DNA of 64,000 nt. Source: CAWFPR01 sp963817635 (GTDB lineage: Bacteria; Acidobacteriota; Vicinamibacteria; Vicinamibacterales; 2-12-FULL-66-21). How positions within the stretch are numbered: position 1 is the stretch's first letter; every line of letters begins with the position of its first letter. The notes under the pieces are model-generated. The model saw only the letters and a list, made by a program, of their open reading frames with translations, had not been told where the DNA came from and searched no databases. A program made the translations under genes and the position numbers. The DNA lies in the NCBI GenBank assembly GCA_963817635.1, contig CAWFPR010000024.1:1-64000 (forward strand), written 5' to 3'. Below are positions 29,204 to 38,006 of the stretch, piece by piece.

Positions 29204-29997
29204 TCGTTCTGGTCGTTCTGATCCGACCCGCCGCCCGCGTCGCCGGCGCCGCCGCCGTCGTCGTGGTGGGTGTCCGGTGGGCCCGCCTGGGAACCGCCGT
29301 CAGGAGCCTGTCCGCCAGGGCCCGCGTTCGATCCGTCGCGAGCCTCGCCAGGCCGGCGACGGCCGCGGCGCCGGCGGCGGCGCGCCCGCCGCTCGGACTG
29401 TTCGGCGGTCTCCGTCGGGTCGGCGCCGGTCGGCGGTTGAAGCGGCGCCACGGCGCCCGGGCGGTACTGGACGACCCCTTCGAGCGCCCGCGCCCGCCGT
29501 TCGTCGAAGTCGAGGCGGCTCGACATCGACTCGACGCGCATCTTGAGGTTCTTGACCTCGATGCCCATGCGCGTCGTTTCGAGCACGAGGTTGTGAATGA
29601 CCTCGTAGTAGAGCGGCTCGAGCGCGGCCTGCTGCGCGTTCAGCTTCGACTGGATGTGCAGCGCCTCGATGAGGGGGTTCGGGTTGAAGAACAGCTTCAG
29701 GATCGGCCGAAGCAGTTTCCGGACGAAGCGGAGCAGGCCGCGGTGCGTCTCGAAGAGCGTCGTGTCCTCGAATTCGAAGTTCGGAGGCAGAGAGGCTTCA
29801 CGCTTGCGCCGGAACTGTTCGAGCAGGTCGGAGCGGACGCCGCGCGGGTCGAGGAACTTCTCGAGCTTGACGTTCGCCAGCTCGCGAATCTCCTCCTCGG
29901 TGTAGTCCACGCCGCGTTTCTCGCGGATGCGCGCGCGGATCTGCCCCATGATCTGTTCGATGTCCACGTTGTCCGAGCGAACGGAAAAATCTGTCAT
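29200..29997 (-). CDS. Helical protein with basic and Gly/Asp-rich tail in glycan operon
   Basis: A 265-residue protein of unknown function. The N-terminal part (VDIEQIMGQIRARIREKRG) is a helical segment also seen near glycosyltransferases, as far as I recall. The middle is amphipathic and possibly coiled-coil (residues about 120-165). The tail has an Arg cluster (RRARRRRRRGRRR) followed by a Gly/Asp/Gln-rich stretch. I start it at 29997, whose ATG overlaps the upstream stop as ATGA; the frame is open to 30465, but that stretch is shadow of the upstream gene. It is probably an accessory protein for the glycosyltransferases next to it. Confidence 0.7.
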   Translation of the reverse strand: MTDFSVRSDNVDIEQIMGQIRARIREKRGVDYTEEEIRELANVKLEKFLDPRGVRSDLLEQFRRKREASLPPNFEFEDTTLFETHRGLLRFVRKLLRPILKLFFNPNPLIEALHIQSKLNAQQAALEPLYYEVIHNLVLETTRMGIEVKNLKMRVESMSSRLDFDERRARALEGVVQYRPGAVAPLQPPTGADPTETAEQSERRARRRRRRGRRRPGEARDGSNAGPGGQAPDGGSQAGPPDTHHDDGGGAGDAGGGSDQNDQNE

Positions 29998-31280
29998 AGG
30001 TCCTGGCTTTTCCGGGCCGCCGCGTGACGCTTGCGGCTCACGAATTCCGGCGCTTCCCGGATGCACGTCCCGAGAATCCCGATCGACTCGATGAGTGCAC
30101 GGGTGCCTGTTTTCTCGATTTGCGCGACGTCGCTCCCCACGTCCGGATAGCCGCTCGCATCCGGCGTGACCGTTTCCCAGTTGCGGAACAGGCGCCCCCA
30201 GGGGCTGGCAAGCGCGTCGCGCATCATCTTCCTGGCGTTGACGGGGTACCAGAAGCTGTCGTGGTACACGACGCTCGCGATGTAGGCCCACGGGGCGAGC
30301 ACCGTCTTGAGCGACCACTCGACCGGCTTCTTCATCGGCCCCCAGTAGATCATGTGCTGCATGCGCGAGGCGAACGTCATCTTCTTGAACGGCCCCACGA
30401 AATGCCAGTTTTCGTTCGCGGCCGACTGGTCGCCGACGATGTCGATGTCGCGCGGGTCGCCGCACCCCAGTCCCATCTCGTGCGCCATCCGGATGAACTT
30501 GATCGACAGCGGATCGAATCCCATCAACCGGGCCGCGACGGCGTCAATCGCTACCTGGTCGGCGCTCGCCAGGATGACGTTCTTCGCGTACGGCGTCATG
30601 CACCGCGGGCCGGGCCCGTCGCCCGCGAAGGTGCCGTCCATCACCGCGAAGACGCCGCGGTGGATCTTCTTCTGGATCATCAGGAGATCGACGAGCGTCT
30701 CGTGGATCACCGGGTGCGTCCAGTGCCGGTGCTCGTTCAGCAGGCCGCCGAACGCGTTCTTCATCGCACCGGTCGTCGTCGTGAAGACGTGCGTCTTGAC
30801 GGTCGGCAGGTGAATGATGTTCTCGCCGATGAAGCGCTTCGGGATCATGAAGCCCTTCGGGTACACCTCGTTCAGGCAGGTGAACTTCGACGTCAGATCG
30901 CCGACCGCGTCGCGGATGTTGATCCACTCCTCGGTCTCGTAGATGTGGATGTTGCGCAGGCCGTGTGCCTTCACGACGTTCAGCTGCTTGTTCTCGCGCT
31001 CGCCCAGGTGCGCGTCGATGACGACGGTGCGGTTGTGGCAGGCGTGAATCAGGTCCTTCGAATAGCCGTCCTGGTCCAGGGCCCGGATGACGCCTTCGAG
31101 CTGCCACGGCGTGGTCGAGCTGCCGGGAAAGAAGAAGTGCCACGAGATGTTGACCTTGAGCGCGGTGTCGGCGTCCTTCGCGAGCACGTCCTGGTAGCCA
31201 GCCAGGTTCATGACCGAGTGGTAGTCCCGCAGCACGGTGGCGGGGGTGGTGCGAAGGATGGCGACTGTCGATTTGGCCAT
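29994..31280 (-). CDS. DUF362 family protein
   Basis: A 428-residue protein with the DUF362 pattern: NIIHLPTVKTHVFTTTTGAM, KNAFGGLL, then GVFAVMDGTFAGDGPGP and ILASADQVAIDAVAARLMGF. Many DUF362 proteins carry ferredoxin-type cysteine motifs; I see none here. The biochemical role is not established. I start it at the ATG at 31280 (MAKSTVAILRTTPA), 5 bases after the UbiA gene stop. It sits between the lipid-carrier enzyme and the glycosyltransferases, which suggests a role in the same glycan pathway. Confidence 0.85.
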   Translation of the reverse strand: MAKSTVAILRTTPATVLRDYHSVMNLAGYQDVLAKDADTALKVNISWHFFFPGSSTTPWQLEGVIRALDQDGYSKDLIHACHNRTVVIDAHLGERENKQLNVVKAHGLRNIHIYETEEWINIRDAVGDLTSKFTCLNEVYPKGFMIPKRFIGENIIHLPTVKTHVFTTTTGAMKNAFGGLLNEHRHWTHPVIHETLVDLLMIQKKIHRGVFAVMDGTFAGDGPGPRCMTPYAKNVILASADQVAIDAVAARLMGFDPLSIKFIRMAHEMGLGCGDPRDIDIVGDQSAANENWHFVGPFKKMTFASRMQHMIYWGPMKKPVEWSLKTVLAPWAYIASVVYHDSFWYPVNARKMMRDALASPWGRLFRNWETVTPDASGYPDVGSDVAQIEKTGTRALIESIGILGTCIREAPEFVSRKRHAAARKSQDL

Positions 31281-31285
31281 GAAGG

Positions 31286-32263
31286 TCAGGTAATCAAGCC
31301 GCGGATGTCGTGAACCGGCCCGTAGATGATGAACACGACCGTCAGCGCCCAGAGCGCCACGCACAGGAGCAGCGGCCGGTCGGTCAGGAGCATGTCGGCC
31401 GGGCTTCCCCCGCCGGCCTTCTGGTGCACCAGGTAAAGGTACCGGAAGATGCCGTAGAGGGGAAACGGAAGTGTCAGGCCGAGCAGGTTCGTGTGGAACC
31501 GCTCGACGATCTCCGGACTGACGGTGTAGAACGCGTAGGCGACGATCGTCGAAGCCGTCACGACGGCGATCATCTGGTCGAGCAGATAGGGAGTGTATTC
31601 CTGGAGGATCCGGCGGTGCGTCGTCGCCCCATCAGCGAGCAGCACGAGTTCGTGGCGGCGCTTGCTCAACGCCAGGAACAACGCCAGCAGAATCGTGAGG
31701 AAGAGCAGCCCGTGGCTGATCGGCACGTTGATCGCCGCCGCCCCGGCGACGGCGCGCAGCACGAACCCGATCGCGATCGTCAGCGCGTCGATGATGACGA
31801 TGTGCTTGAGCGGACCCGAGTATGCCGCGAGCAGGCCCAGGTAGACAGCGCCGACGACGGCGAAGGCTGCATCGATCCGGTAGGCGGAGATGAGCGCAAT
31901 CACCGCGAGGACGAGTGCGGTCCAGACGGCAACGCTCACGGGCACGGCGCCCGATGCGATTGGGCGGAACCGCTTGACGGGATGGTTGCGGTCGGCTTCG
32001 CGATCCACCACGTCGTTGACGAGATAGACCACGCCGGAGAGCGCGCAGAAGATCGCGAACGCCGCGATCGACCTGAGCACCGCCTGTGGATCGAGGAGTC
32101 GCTGCCCGCCGATCAGCGCGGCGAAGACGATGAGGTTCTTCGTCCACTGTGACGGACGCAGCGACAGGACGAGGTTCAGGGCCAGCGGTCGGACAGGGGC
32201 AGCAACGTGCCCCCGGCGCGGCGCGGCCCGCTCGGTGATGTCCGGAATTGTGTGTCGCGCCAT
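31286..32263 (-). CDS. UbiA-type decaprenyl-phosphate phosphoribosyltransferase-like enzyme
   Basis: Polytopic membrane prenyltransferase of 325 residues. The N-terminal LSLRPSQWTKNLIVFAALIG and the Asp motif NDVVDREADRNHPVKRFRPI are typical of the subgroup that joins PRPP to polyprenyl phosphate, the first step to arabinose-type lipid-linked donors. A second polar loop with AAYSGPLKHIVIIDALTIAI follows, and about nine membrane helices are visible. It probably makes a lipid-linked pentose used by the glycosyltransferases downstream. DprE1/DprE2-type epimerases are not in the window. Substrate assignment is by family resemblance. Confidence 0.85.
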   Translation of the reverse strand: MARHTIPDITERAAPRRGHVAAPVRPLALNLVLSLRPSQWTKNLIVFAALIGGQRLLDPQAVLRSIAAFAIFCALSGVVYLVNDVVDREADRNHPVKRFRPIASGAVPVSVAVWTALVLAVIALISAYRIDAAFAVVGAVYLGLLAAYSGPLKHIVIIDALTIAIGFVLRAVAGAAAINVPISHGLLFLTILLALFLALSKRRHELVLLADGATTHRRILQEYTPYLLDQMIAVVTASTIVAYAFYTVSPEIVERFHTNLLGLTLPFPLYGIFRYLYLVHQKAGGGSPADMLLTDRPLLLCVALWALTVVFIIYGPVHDIRGLIT

Positions 32264-32293
32264 CAGAAGCGCGGCGGGACGGTGTGCGTCCGG

Positions 32294-32629
32294 CTAGAAG
32301 CTCTTGAGCGCGTCGGCCTCGGACTCGTAAGTCTCGAAGACGGTCAGCAGCTTCGTGATCGCCAGCAGGTCCGTGATCCGTTTCGTCAGGTTGAGCAGCT
32401 TCAGCTTGCCCCCCTGGCGGCTCACGGTCGTGTACGTGCGGACGATCTCTCCGAGCCCGGCGCTGTCGATGTAGGGGACGGCCTCGAGGTTGAGCACCAG
32501 CTTTTTCCGGTCCTGCTGGATGAGCGAATTGATCTTGTCCTTCAGGAGCTCGTCGCCTTCACCGAGCGTCATCTTGCCCTTGAGGTCCAGAATCGTCACT
32601 CCGTCGACGACCCGTTCGTCGATCTGCAT
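32294..32629 (-). CDS. STAS-domain anti-sigma factor antagonist
   Basis: A 111-residue single-domain protein of the SpoIIAA/RsbV type. These bind anti-sigma kinases when unphosphorylated. The phosphorylatable serine is in VPYIDSAGLGEIVRTY. No kinase or phosphatase partner is adjacent. It is the first gene of the glycan operon, 30 bases upstream of the UbiA gene, so it may regulate surface-glycan synthesis or be a stray partner-switching component. Confidence 0.9.
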   Translation of the reverse strand: MQIDERVVDGVTILDLKGKMTLGEGDELLKDKINSLIQQDRKKLVLNLEAVPYIDSAGLGEIVRTYTTVSRQGGKLKLLNLTKRITDLLAITKLLTVFETYESEADALKSF

Positions 32630-32783
32630 TGCCGCTCTCCTCCAAGCCCGACCGCGCCGGCGGGACCGCCGGCCCCCGCCCTTCGGCCTGACAGTCCACC
32701 ACCCGAAGCGCCTCGCTCAGGCCCTACGGTTCAAAGAAATTAGACCGGGCAGCGTACTACGTAAATTCAGGCAGAGTCAAGAA

Positions 32784-35700
32784 TTACGCGGTTTCTGGCC
32801 GGCTGCCCGCGTGCGCGGCGCGGTCGGCGTCCCCGCGACCCCCTCGAATCGTCTGGACGACGACGTAGAGGACGGGGATGAACACCACGTTCAGCACGGT
32901 CGAGACGAGCATGCCCCCGGCCACCGCGGTGCCGACGGAATGACGGGCTTCCTGTCCGGCCCCGGTGGCGAAGACCAGCGGCAGCACGCCGAGGATGAAC
33001 GCCAGGGATGTCATCAGAATCGGACGCAGCCTGATTCGGGCCGCCTCGACCGCGGCATCCACGACCGGCAGCCCCTTTTCGCGCAGTTGTTCGGCGAATT
33101 CGACGATCAGGATCGCGTTCTTGGCCGCCAGGCCGATCAGCATGACCAGCCCCACCTGGCAGTACACGTCGTTCGTCAGGCCGCGGGCCCACTGCGCGCC
33201 CAGCGCACCCAGCACCGCGAGCGGCACCCCCAGCAGGATGATGAAGGGCAGCACGAGGCTTTCGTACTGGGCCGCCAGCGTCAGATACACGAGCAGCAGC
33301 GCCAGGCCGAAAATAATGGCCGATTGGCGGCCGGCTTTCGTTTCCTCGAGGGAAATCCCCGACCACGCGTATCCCATCCCGGCCGGAAGCGTCTCGGTCG
33401 CAAGCCGCTCCATTTCGTGCAGCGCGTCACCGGAGCTCACGCCGGGCGCGGCCGACCCGTTGATCGTCGCCGATCGGAAGAGGTTGAAATGTCCGATGAC
33501 CTGCGGCGACGTGGTTTCCTCGACTGTCACCACCTGCTCGAGCGGCACCATCTCGCCGCTTCGAGACCGCGCATAGAGCTGCTTCAGCGCCTTCGGGCTC
33601 ATCCGGAACTGCTGATCCGCCTGCACATACACGCGGTACGCCCGGTTGTTGAACTCGAAATCGTTCACGTCCTGTGACCCGAGGAAAATCTGGAGGGCGC
33701 TCGTGATTTCGTTGAGCGGCAGCCCCATCGCCAGCGCGCGCTGGCGATCGATCGTCACCTGGAGCTGGGGGTCGTTGACGGTGAACGGGCTGAACAGGCC
33801 GCGCAGCTTCGGCGATCGGTTCGCCGCCGCGACGATGCCCTGAGTTCCCTGCGCGAGCGCCTGGATGCTCGATCCTGTCTGATCCAGCACCTGGAACTCG
33901 AACCCGCCGAAACGGCTCAGCCCCGGGATCGACGGGGGCGTGAACGCAATGATGATCGCTCCCGGAATGCCGAAGAGCGGCCCGCTCACACGGCCAAGCA
34001 CGGCCTGCAGGGAGTGGGAATCGCCCGGCCGGTCCTTGAACTCCTTCAGTCGGACGAACATGATGCCCTGGTTGGGCGCCGCGCCGCTGAAGCTGAAGCC
34101 CATCACCGAGAAGAGCGCGAGCACGTCCGGATCCTTCATCAGGATCTGTTCGGCCCGGGCGGCCGTGTCGCTCGTGTACTCCAGCGACGCGCCGGCCGGC
34201 GCCTGCACCTGCACGATGAAATAGCCCTGATCTTCTTCCGGTACGAACGCCTGCGGGACGTTGCGGTAGACGTAGTACGTCGCACCGAGCGTGAACAGAA
34301 ACAGCACGACGAGCGCCCACCGGACGCGCATCCCGCGACGCAGCGACGACACGTACACCTCGGTGCCGCGCGAGATGACGCGCTCGAAGAACGAGAAGAA
34401 CCGCCCCTTGTGATGGCTCTCCCGGTCGAGCAGCAGCGCCGACAGGGCCGGCGTCAGCGTCACGGCATTGAACACCGACAGCGCCACGGCGAACGCAATC
34501 GTCATCGAGAACTGCGCGTAGAGGCGTCCGGTCGTGCCGGGGAAGAAGGCGACGGGCACGAACACCGCGATGAGGACGAGCCCCGTGGCGATGACGGCGC
34601 CGAGCACTTCGCCCATCGCGTCCGACGCGGCTTTCTGCGCGCTGACCCTGAATTCCTGGATGTGTCGCTCGATGTTCTCGATCACCACGATCGCATCGTC
34701 GACGACGATGCCGGTGGCGAGGATGACGCCGAACAGCGTGAGCGTGTTGATCGAAAAGCCCATCAGCTTCACGAACGCGAACGCGCCCACGAGGGAGACC
34801 GGGATCGTGATGGCCGGGATGATCGTGCTGCGCCAGGTCTGCAGGAAGATGAAGATGACGAGCACGACGAGGGCGATGGCCTCGGCGAGCGTCTTCAGCA
34901 CTTCCTGGATCGACTCGCGCACGACCTCGGTCGTGTTGAAGGCGATCTGGTACTTCATGCCCGGCGGAAACTGCGCCTGCAGGCGGTCCATTTCGGCCTG
35001 GACGGCGTCGGCCACGTCGAGTGCGTTGGCGTTCGGGAGCTGGATGACGCCGAAGCCGACGGCCTCCAGACCCTGGAACCGCAGGCGCGATCCGTAGGTT
35101 TCGGCGCCGAGCTCGGCGTGGCCGATGTCCTTCAGCCGGACGAGCGAGCCATCCGCGCCGCTCTTGACGATGATGTCGTCGAACTCCGACGCCTCGCGGA
35201 GACGTCCGACGGCGCGGACGCTGAGCTGGTACATCTGGTCCGACGCGGCCGGCGCCTGGCCCAGGCTTCCCGCCGCGACCTGGACGTTCTGCTCGCGCAG
35301 GGCGGCGGTAACATCCCCGGCCGTCAAGCCGCGCGCCGCCATGCGGTCCGGATCCAGCCACAGGCGCATGGCGTACTTGCGCTCGCCGAAGATGAGCACG
35401 TCGCCCACGCCGGGCACGCGCTTGAGCGCGTCCTTGACGTAGATGTCGAGGTAATTGCTCAGGAAGAGCGAGTCGTATTCAGCGTGTTCGGAGTACACGC
35501 CGACCGCCATCACGAAGCCGGTGGACTGCTTCTGGACCGTGATGCCGGTGGTGCGCACCTCGGCCGGCATCCGGCCGAGCGCCTGGTTCACCCGGTTCTG
35601 CACGTCGACCGCCGCGATGTCCTGGTCGCGCGTGATGTCGAAGGTCACCGTGATCGAGGCCGCGCCGCTGTTCGTGCTCGACGAGGTCATGTAGAGCATG

Positions 35701-35924
35701 CCCTCGACGCCGTTGATCGCCTGCTCGAGCGGGGTCGTGACGGCGGTCTCGACCTCCTGTGCGTTCGCGCCGGTGTAGAACGCCGACACCGTGACCTGCG
35801 GCGGGGCCAGCGACGGATACTGCGCCACAGGCATCGTCGGGATCGCGAGCCCCCCGGCGAGGATCAGGACGAGCGAGCAGACCGATGCCAGGATCGGCCG
35901 GCGGATGAAGGTGTCTGCGAACAT
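32784..35924 (-). CDS. RND efflux pump inner-membrane transporter (AcrB-like)
   Basis: Proton-driven drug/hydrophobe exporter of 1046 residues, the standard HAE1 length. Visible are the N-terminal FADTFIRRPILASVCSLVLI, the porter-domain motif DVQNRVNQALGRMP, and GIVVDDAIVVIENIERHI in helix 4 with both proton-relay aspartates. LVLIAVFVPVAFFPGTTGRL and the C-terminal helix with RLRPILMTSLAFILGVLPL follow. It is preceded by its periplasmic adaptor, 19 bases upstream. No TolC-like outer-membrane gene is adjacent, so one encoded elsewhere must be used. Confidence 0.95.
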   Translation of the reverse strand: MFADTFIRRPILASVCSLVLILAGGLAIPTMPVAQYPSLAPPQVTVSAFYTGANAQEVETAVTTPLEQAINGVEGMLYMTSSSTNSGAASITVTFDITRDQDIAAVDVQNRVNQALGRMPAEVRTTGITVQKQSTGFVMAVGVYSEHAEYDSLFLSNYLDIYVKDALKRVPGVGDVLIFGERKYAMRLWLDPDRMAARGLTAGDVTAALREQNVQVAAGSLGQAPAASDQMYQLSVRAVGRLREASEFDDIIVKSGADGSLVRLKDIGHAELGAETYGSRLRFQGLEAVGFGVIQLPNANALDVADAVQAEMDRLQAQFPPGMKYQIAFNTTEVVRESIQEVLKTLAEAIALVVLVIFIFLQTWRSTIIPAITIPVSLVGAFAFVKLMGFSINTLTLFGVILATGIVVDDAIVVIENIERHIQEFRVSAQKAASDAMGEVLGAVIATGLVLIAVFVPVAFFPGTTGRLYAQFSMTIAFAVALSVFNAVTLTPALSALLLDRESHHKGRFFSFFERVISRGTEVYVSSLRRGMRVRWALVVLFLFTLGATYYVYRNVPQAFVPEEDQGYFIVQVQAPAGASLEYTSDTAARAEQILMKDPDVLALFSVMGFSFSGAAPNQGIMFVRLKEFKDRPGDSHSLQAVLGRVSGPLFGIPGAIIIAFTPPSIPGLSRFGGFEFQVLDQTGSSIQALAQGTQGIVAAANRSPKLRGLFSPFTVNDPQLQVTIDRQRALAMGLPLNEITSALQIFLGSQDVNDFEFNNRAYRVYVQADQQFRMSPKALKQLYARSRSGEMVPLEQVVTVEETTSPQVIGHFNLFRSATINGSAAPGVSSGDALHEMERLATETLPAGMGYAWSGISLEETKAGRQSAIIFGLALLLVYLTLAAQYESLVLPFIILLGVPLAVLGALGAQWARGLTNDVYCQVGLVMLIGLAAKNAILIVEFAEQLREKGLPVVDAAVEAARIRLRPILMTSLAFILGVLPLVFATGAGQEARHSVGTAVAGGMLVSTVLNVVFIPVLYVVVQTIRGGRGDADRAAHAGSRPETA

Positions 35925-35943
35925 GGCTGGGTAACGAAAACCG

Positions 35944-37038
35944 TCACTCGGGCTGGACGGGCGCGCCGTCGCCGATCTTCTGGATGCCGCCGACGATCAG
36001 CCGATCGCCGGCCTTGACGCCGCTCTTCACGACGTAGTCGTTGCCGTGCACCTCACCGACCTCGATGGGCCGCTGGCGCGCGACCTGACCATGATCGCCC
36101 TGCTCGACGACGAAACAGAAGAACTTGCCGCTGATGCGCGAGACCGCCGTGAGCGGCACGGTGAGGCCGGGCGCGGTGTTCCAGATGATGCGCGAACGGA
36201 CGAACTGCTGGATGCGCAGGGCGGGCGGCGCGTCGCGCAGGCGGGCCTTGACGAGCACCGTCTGGGTTTGATCGTCCACGCGGGGCGCCACGAACGTGAC
36301 CGGGTTGGTCGCCTCCACCGTCCCGTCTTCGCCGAGCAGCTGGACCGGGAGCCCGATCTTCAGATCGCGCGAGCGATCGAGCGGAACGCGGATAGCCGCC
36401 TCGAGCCCCTGGTTCGAGTCGATCGTGGTGATGACGGTCTGCGACGTGACGCGATCCCCCTCGCGAACCGGCACGTCGCCCACCATGCCGGCCTGCGTCG
36501 CCAGGACGCGGTAGTACCGCAGCTCGGCCCGCTGTTCGTTCACTTGCGCATCGAGCGCCGCCAGCTTGGCCTCGGCCGCGCGGAGCTGATTCTCGGCCTG
36601 GTCGAATTCCTGACGGCTGATGGCGCCGGCGGCCACCAGCGACTCGAGCCGCTTCACCTGCCCGCGCCAGTACGTCACGTCCGATTCCGTCCCGGCACGG
36701 TTCGCCTCGGCGCTGTTCACCACCGCCCGCTGCTTGTCGGGTTTGATCTGCACGATCGGCGAGCCCGCGTGCACCCGATCGCCCGACTTGACGAACACCT
36801 GGCTGACGATGCCGTCCACGTCAGGCTGCACGGTCGTCGATCGCAGCGACTCGATCGTGGCGATGTATTCCGAGGCCTGCTGGATCGGGTGGAGCTCGAG
36901 CGTGACGGTCTGGACGGGCGTCGGTGGCGGCCCGCCGGGCGCCTGCGCGGACGGCGTGCCGCGATTGCACGCCGCGGATGAAGCCAGCGCAACGATCGAA
37001 CCCGCCGTGATGAGCCGTTGGACAGTAGCGAAGGACAT
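35944..37038 (-). CDS. RND efflux periplasmic adaptor lipoprotein (AcrA-like)
   Basis: Membrane-fusion protein of 364 residues linking the RND pump to an outer-membrane channel. It has a lipoprotein signal with lipobox LASSAAC near residue 23. A Pro-rich linker and a lipoyl/barrel-sandwich half (QTVTLELHPIQQASEYIATI) follow. A helical hairpin comes next (SLVAAGAISRQEFDQAENQL), then the second lipoyl half with VPVREGDRVTSQTVIT and a beta-barrel. I prefer the ATG at 37038 (MSFATV) to the ATG at 37047, since the signal peptide starts there. It forms an operon with the transporter. Confidence 0.93.
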   Translation of the reverse strand: MSFATVQRLITAGSIVALASSAACNRGTPSAQAPGGPPPTPVQTVTLELHPIQQASEYIATIESLRSTTVQPDVDGIVSQVFVKSGDRVHAGSPIVQIKPDKQRAVVNSAEANRAGTESDVTYWRGQVKRLESLVAAGAISRQEFDQAENQLRAAEAKLAALDAQVNEQRAELRYYRVLATQAGMVGDVPVREGDRVTSQTVITTIDSNQGLEAAIRVPLDRSRDLKIGLPVQLLGEDGTVEATNPVTFVAPRVDDQTQTVLVKARLRDAPPALRIQQFVRSRIIWNTAPGLTVPLTAVSRISGKFFCFVVEQGDHGQVARQRPIEVGEVHGNDYVVKSGVKAGDRLIVGGIQKIGDGAPVQPE

Positions 37039-37112
37039 AGGCGTCAAAGGTGTGGCTGCTCTCAGTGGTCAGACGTGCGGACCGCCGTTCGGGTCCCGGC
37101 AGGCGGCCCAAC

Positions 37113-37144
37113 AAAAAAGGCCACGCCGTCGAGGTGTGGCCTTT
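37113..37144 (-). terminator. Rho-independent terminator after zinc-ribbon gene
   Basis: AAAGGCCAC (37116-37124) and GTGGCCTTT (37136-37144) pair perfectly. On the minus strand the stem leads into a T-run (37113-37118). It ends the rpsU/zinc-ribbon unit. Confidence 0.85.
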
Positions 37145-37169
37145 CTGGCGTAGGTGGATGACGACGGGC

Positions 37170-37481
37170 CTACACGCCGCCGGCACCTGCGAACTTGCGC
37201 GACTGGAAGCACTCCCGGCAGAAGACCGGGCGTCCCTGGGTCGGACGGAACGGCACGGTCGTTTCCTTGCCGCACGCCGAGCAATTCGTCGTGGTTTCCA
37301 CGCGCTCGCGCGCCATGGCGCCCCCGCCGGCCGGACGGGCTGCGCGCTTCGCCTTGCAGGTCTTGCACCGCTTCGGTTCGTTCTTGAAGTTCTTGTCGGC
37401 GAAAAACAGCTGTTCGCCGGCGGTCCAGATGAATTCGGCCCCACAGTCGACGCAGTTGAGCGACTTGTCCTGGAACTCCAT
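37170..37481 (-). CDS. Double zinc-ribbon protein
   Basis: A 103-residue protein with paired CxxC motifs: CVDC and CKTC in the first half, CSAC and CREC in the second. This matches the small zinc-binding ribbon pattern (FIWTAGEQLFFADKNFKNEP between the first pair) followed by a CxxC-type ribbon. The first part resembles a cold-shock-gene-associated zinc-ribbon family. The function is unknown; nucleic-acid binding is a reasonable guess. It lies 85 bases after rpsU and ends at a strong terminator. Confidence 0.8.
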   Translation of the reverse strand: MEFQDKSLNCVDCGAEFIWTAGEQLFFADKNFKNEPKRCKTCKAKRAARPAGGGAMARERVETTTNCSACGKETTVPFRPTQGRPVFCRECFQSRKFAGAGGV

Positions 37482-37566
37482 CTCGCTTACCTCGCACCCG
37501 ATCGTTCTTGCCCGCCGCCACAGGATGCCGCCCGGCCGGGCCGGGCAGCACCTTCCTCCGACGCCG

Positions 37567-37764
37567 CTACTCGACTTCGCGGCGCTGCTTCTTTCTCGTG
37601 CGTTTGCGCGCGAGCGCCTGTTTGGCGCGGCGGCGATCGCCCGGCTTCAAATAGAAGGAGTGCTTCTTGATATCCTTGATGATATCTTCCTGCTGCACCT
37701 TGCGCTTGAAGCGGCGAAGCGCGCTCTCGATCGATTCGCCTTCCTGTACTCTGACTTCAGCCAA
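37567..37764 (-). CDS. rpsU: 30S ribosomal protein S21
   Basis: A 65-residue basic protein with the S21 core VQEGESIESALRRFKRKVQQ and a C-terminal tail rich in Arg and Lys. I place the start at the TTG at 37764 (LAEVRVQEG), which gives the family length and has AAGGGGGTG about 10 bases upstream. A GTG at 37791 would add nine residues. It is the first gene of a short unit with the zinc-ribbon gene. Confidence 0.9.
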   Translation of the reverse strand: MAEVRVQEGESIESALRRFKRKVQQEDIIKDIKKHSFYLKPGDRRRAKQALARKRTRKKQRREVE

Positions 37765-37975
37765 GCTTGAAAACACCCCCTTCGCGGCCACCTCGTGCGA
37801 ACATCTCTCGGTCCGGGCTGCCGGGGAGGCAGCCGTGGTGCCTGGGTGTCCTGTCTGTGGGGCCCGTAGAGTCCGAAGTAATATGCTAGGCTATCACAGG
37901 TTTTGGGCCGAACGCGCGGTCGGTTGTGCTCGAAACTGCCCACATCCGCACGCTTCCACCGACAGGCCCTCAAGT

Positions 37976-37990
37976 TGCTGTGTAACAGCA
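37976..37990. promoter_or_regulatory. Palindrome upstream of purD
   Basis: TGCTGTGTAACAGCA is a perfect 6-3-6 palindrome ending 16 bases before the purD ATG. It could be an operator for the purine genes or a leader hairpin. Confidence 0.35.
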
Positions 37991-38006
37991 CGTTACCTTT
38001 GATTTC

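Noticed and set aside
29997..30465. N-terminal extension of the 29200 gene
   Set aside because: The extra 156 codons overlap the DUF362 gene and look like its shadow; the ATG at 29997 overlaps the upstream stop as in the rest of the operon.
34014..36017. Plus-strand open frame of 667 codons opposite the RND transporter
   Set aside because: Low-complexity Arg/Asp/Glu/His shadow of the transporter gene; no ribosome site or domain.
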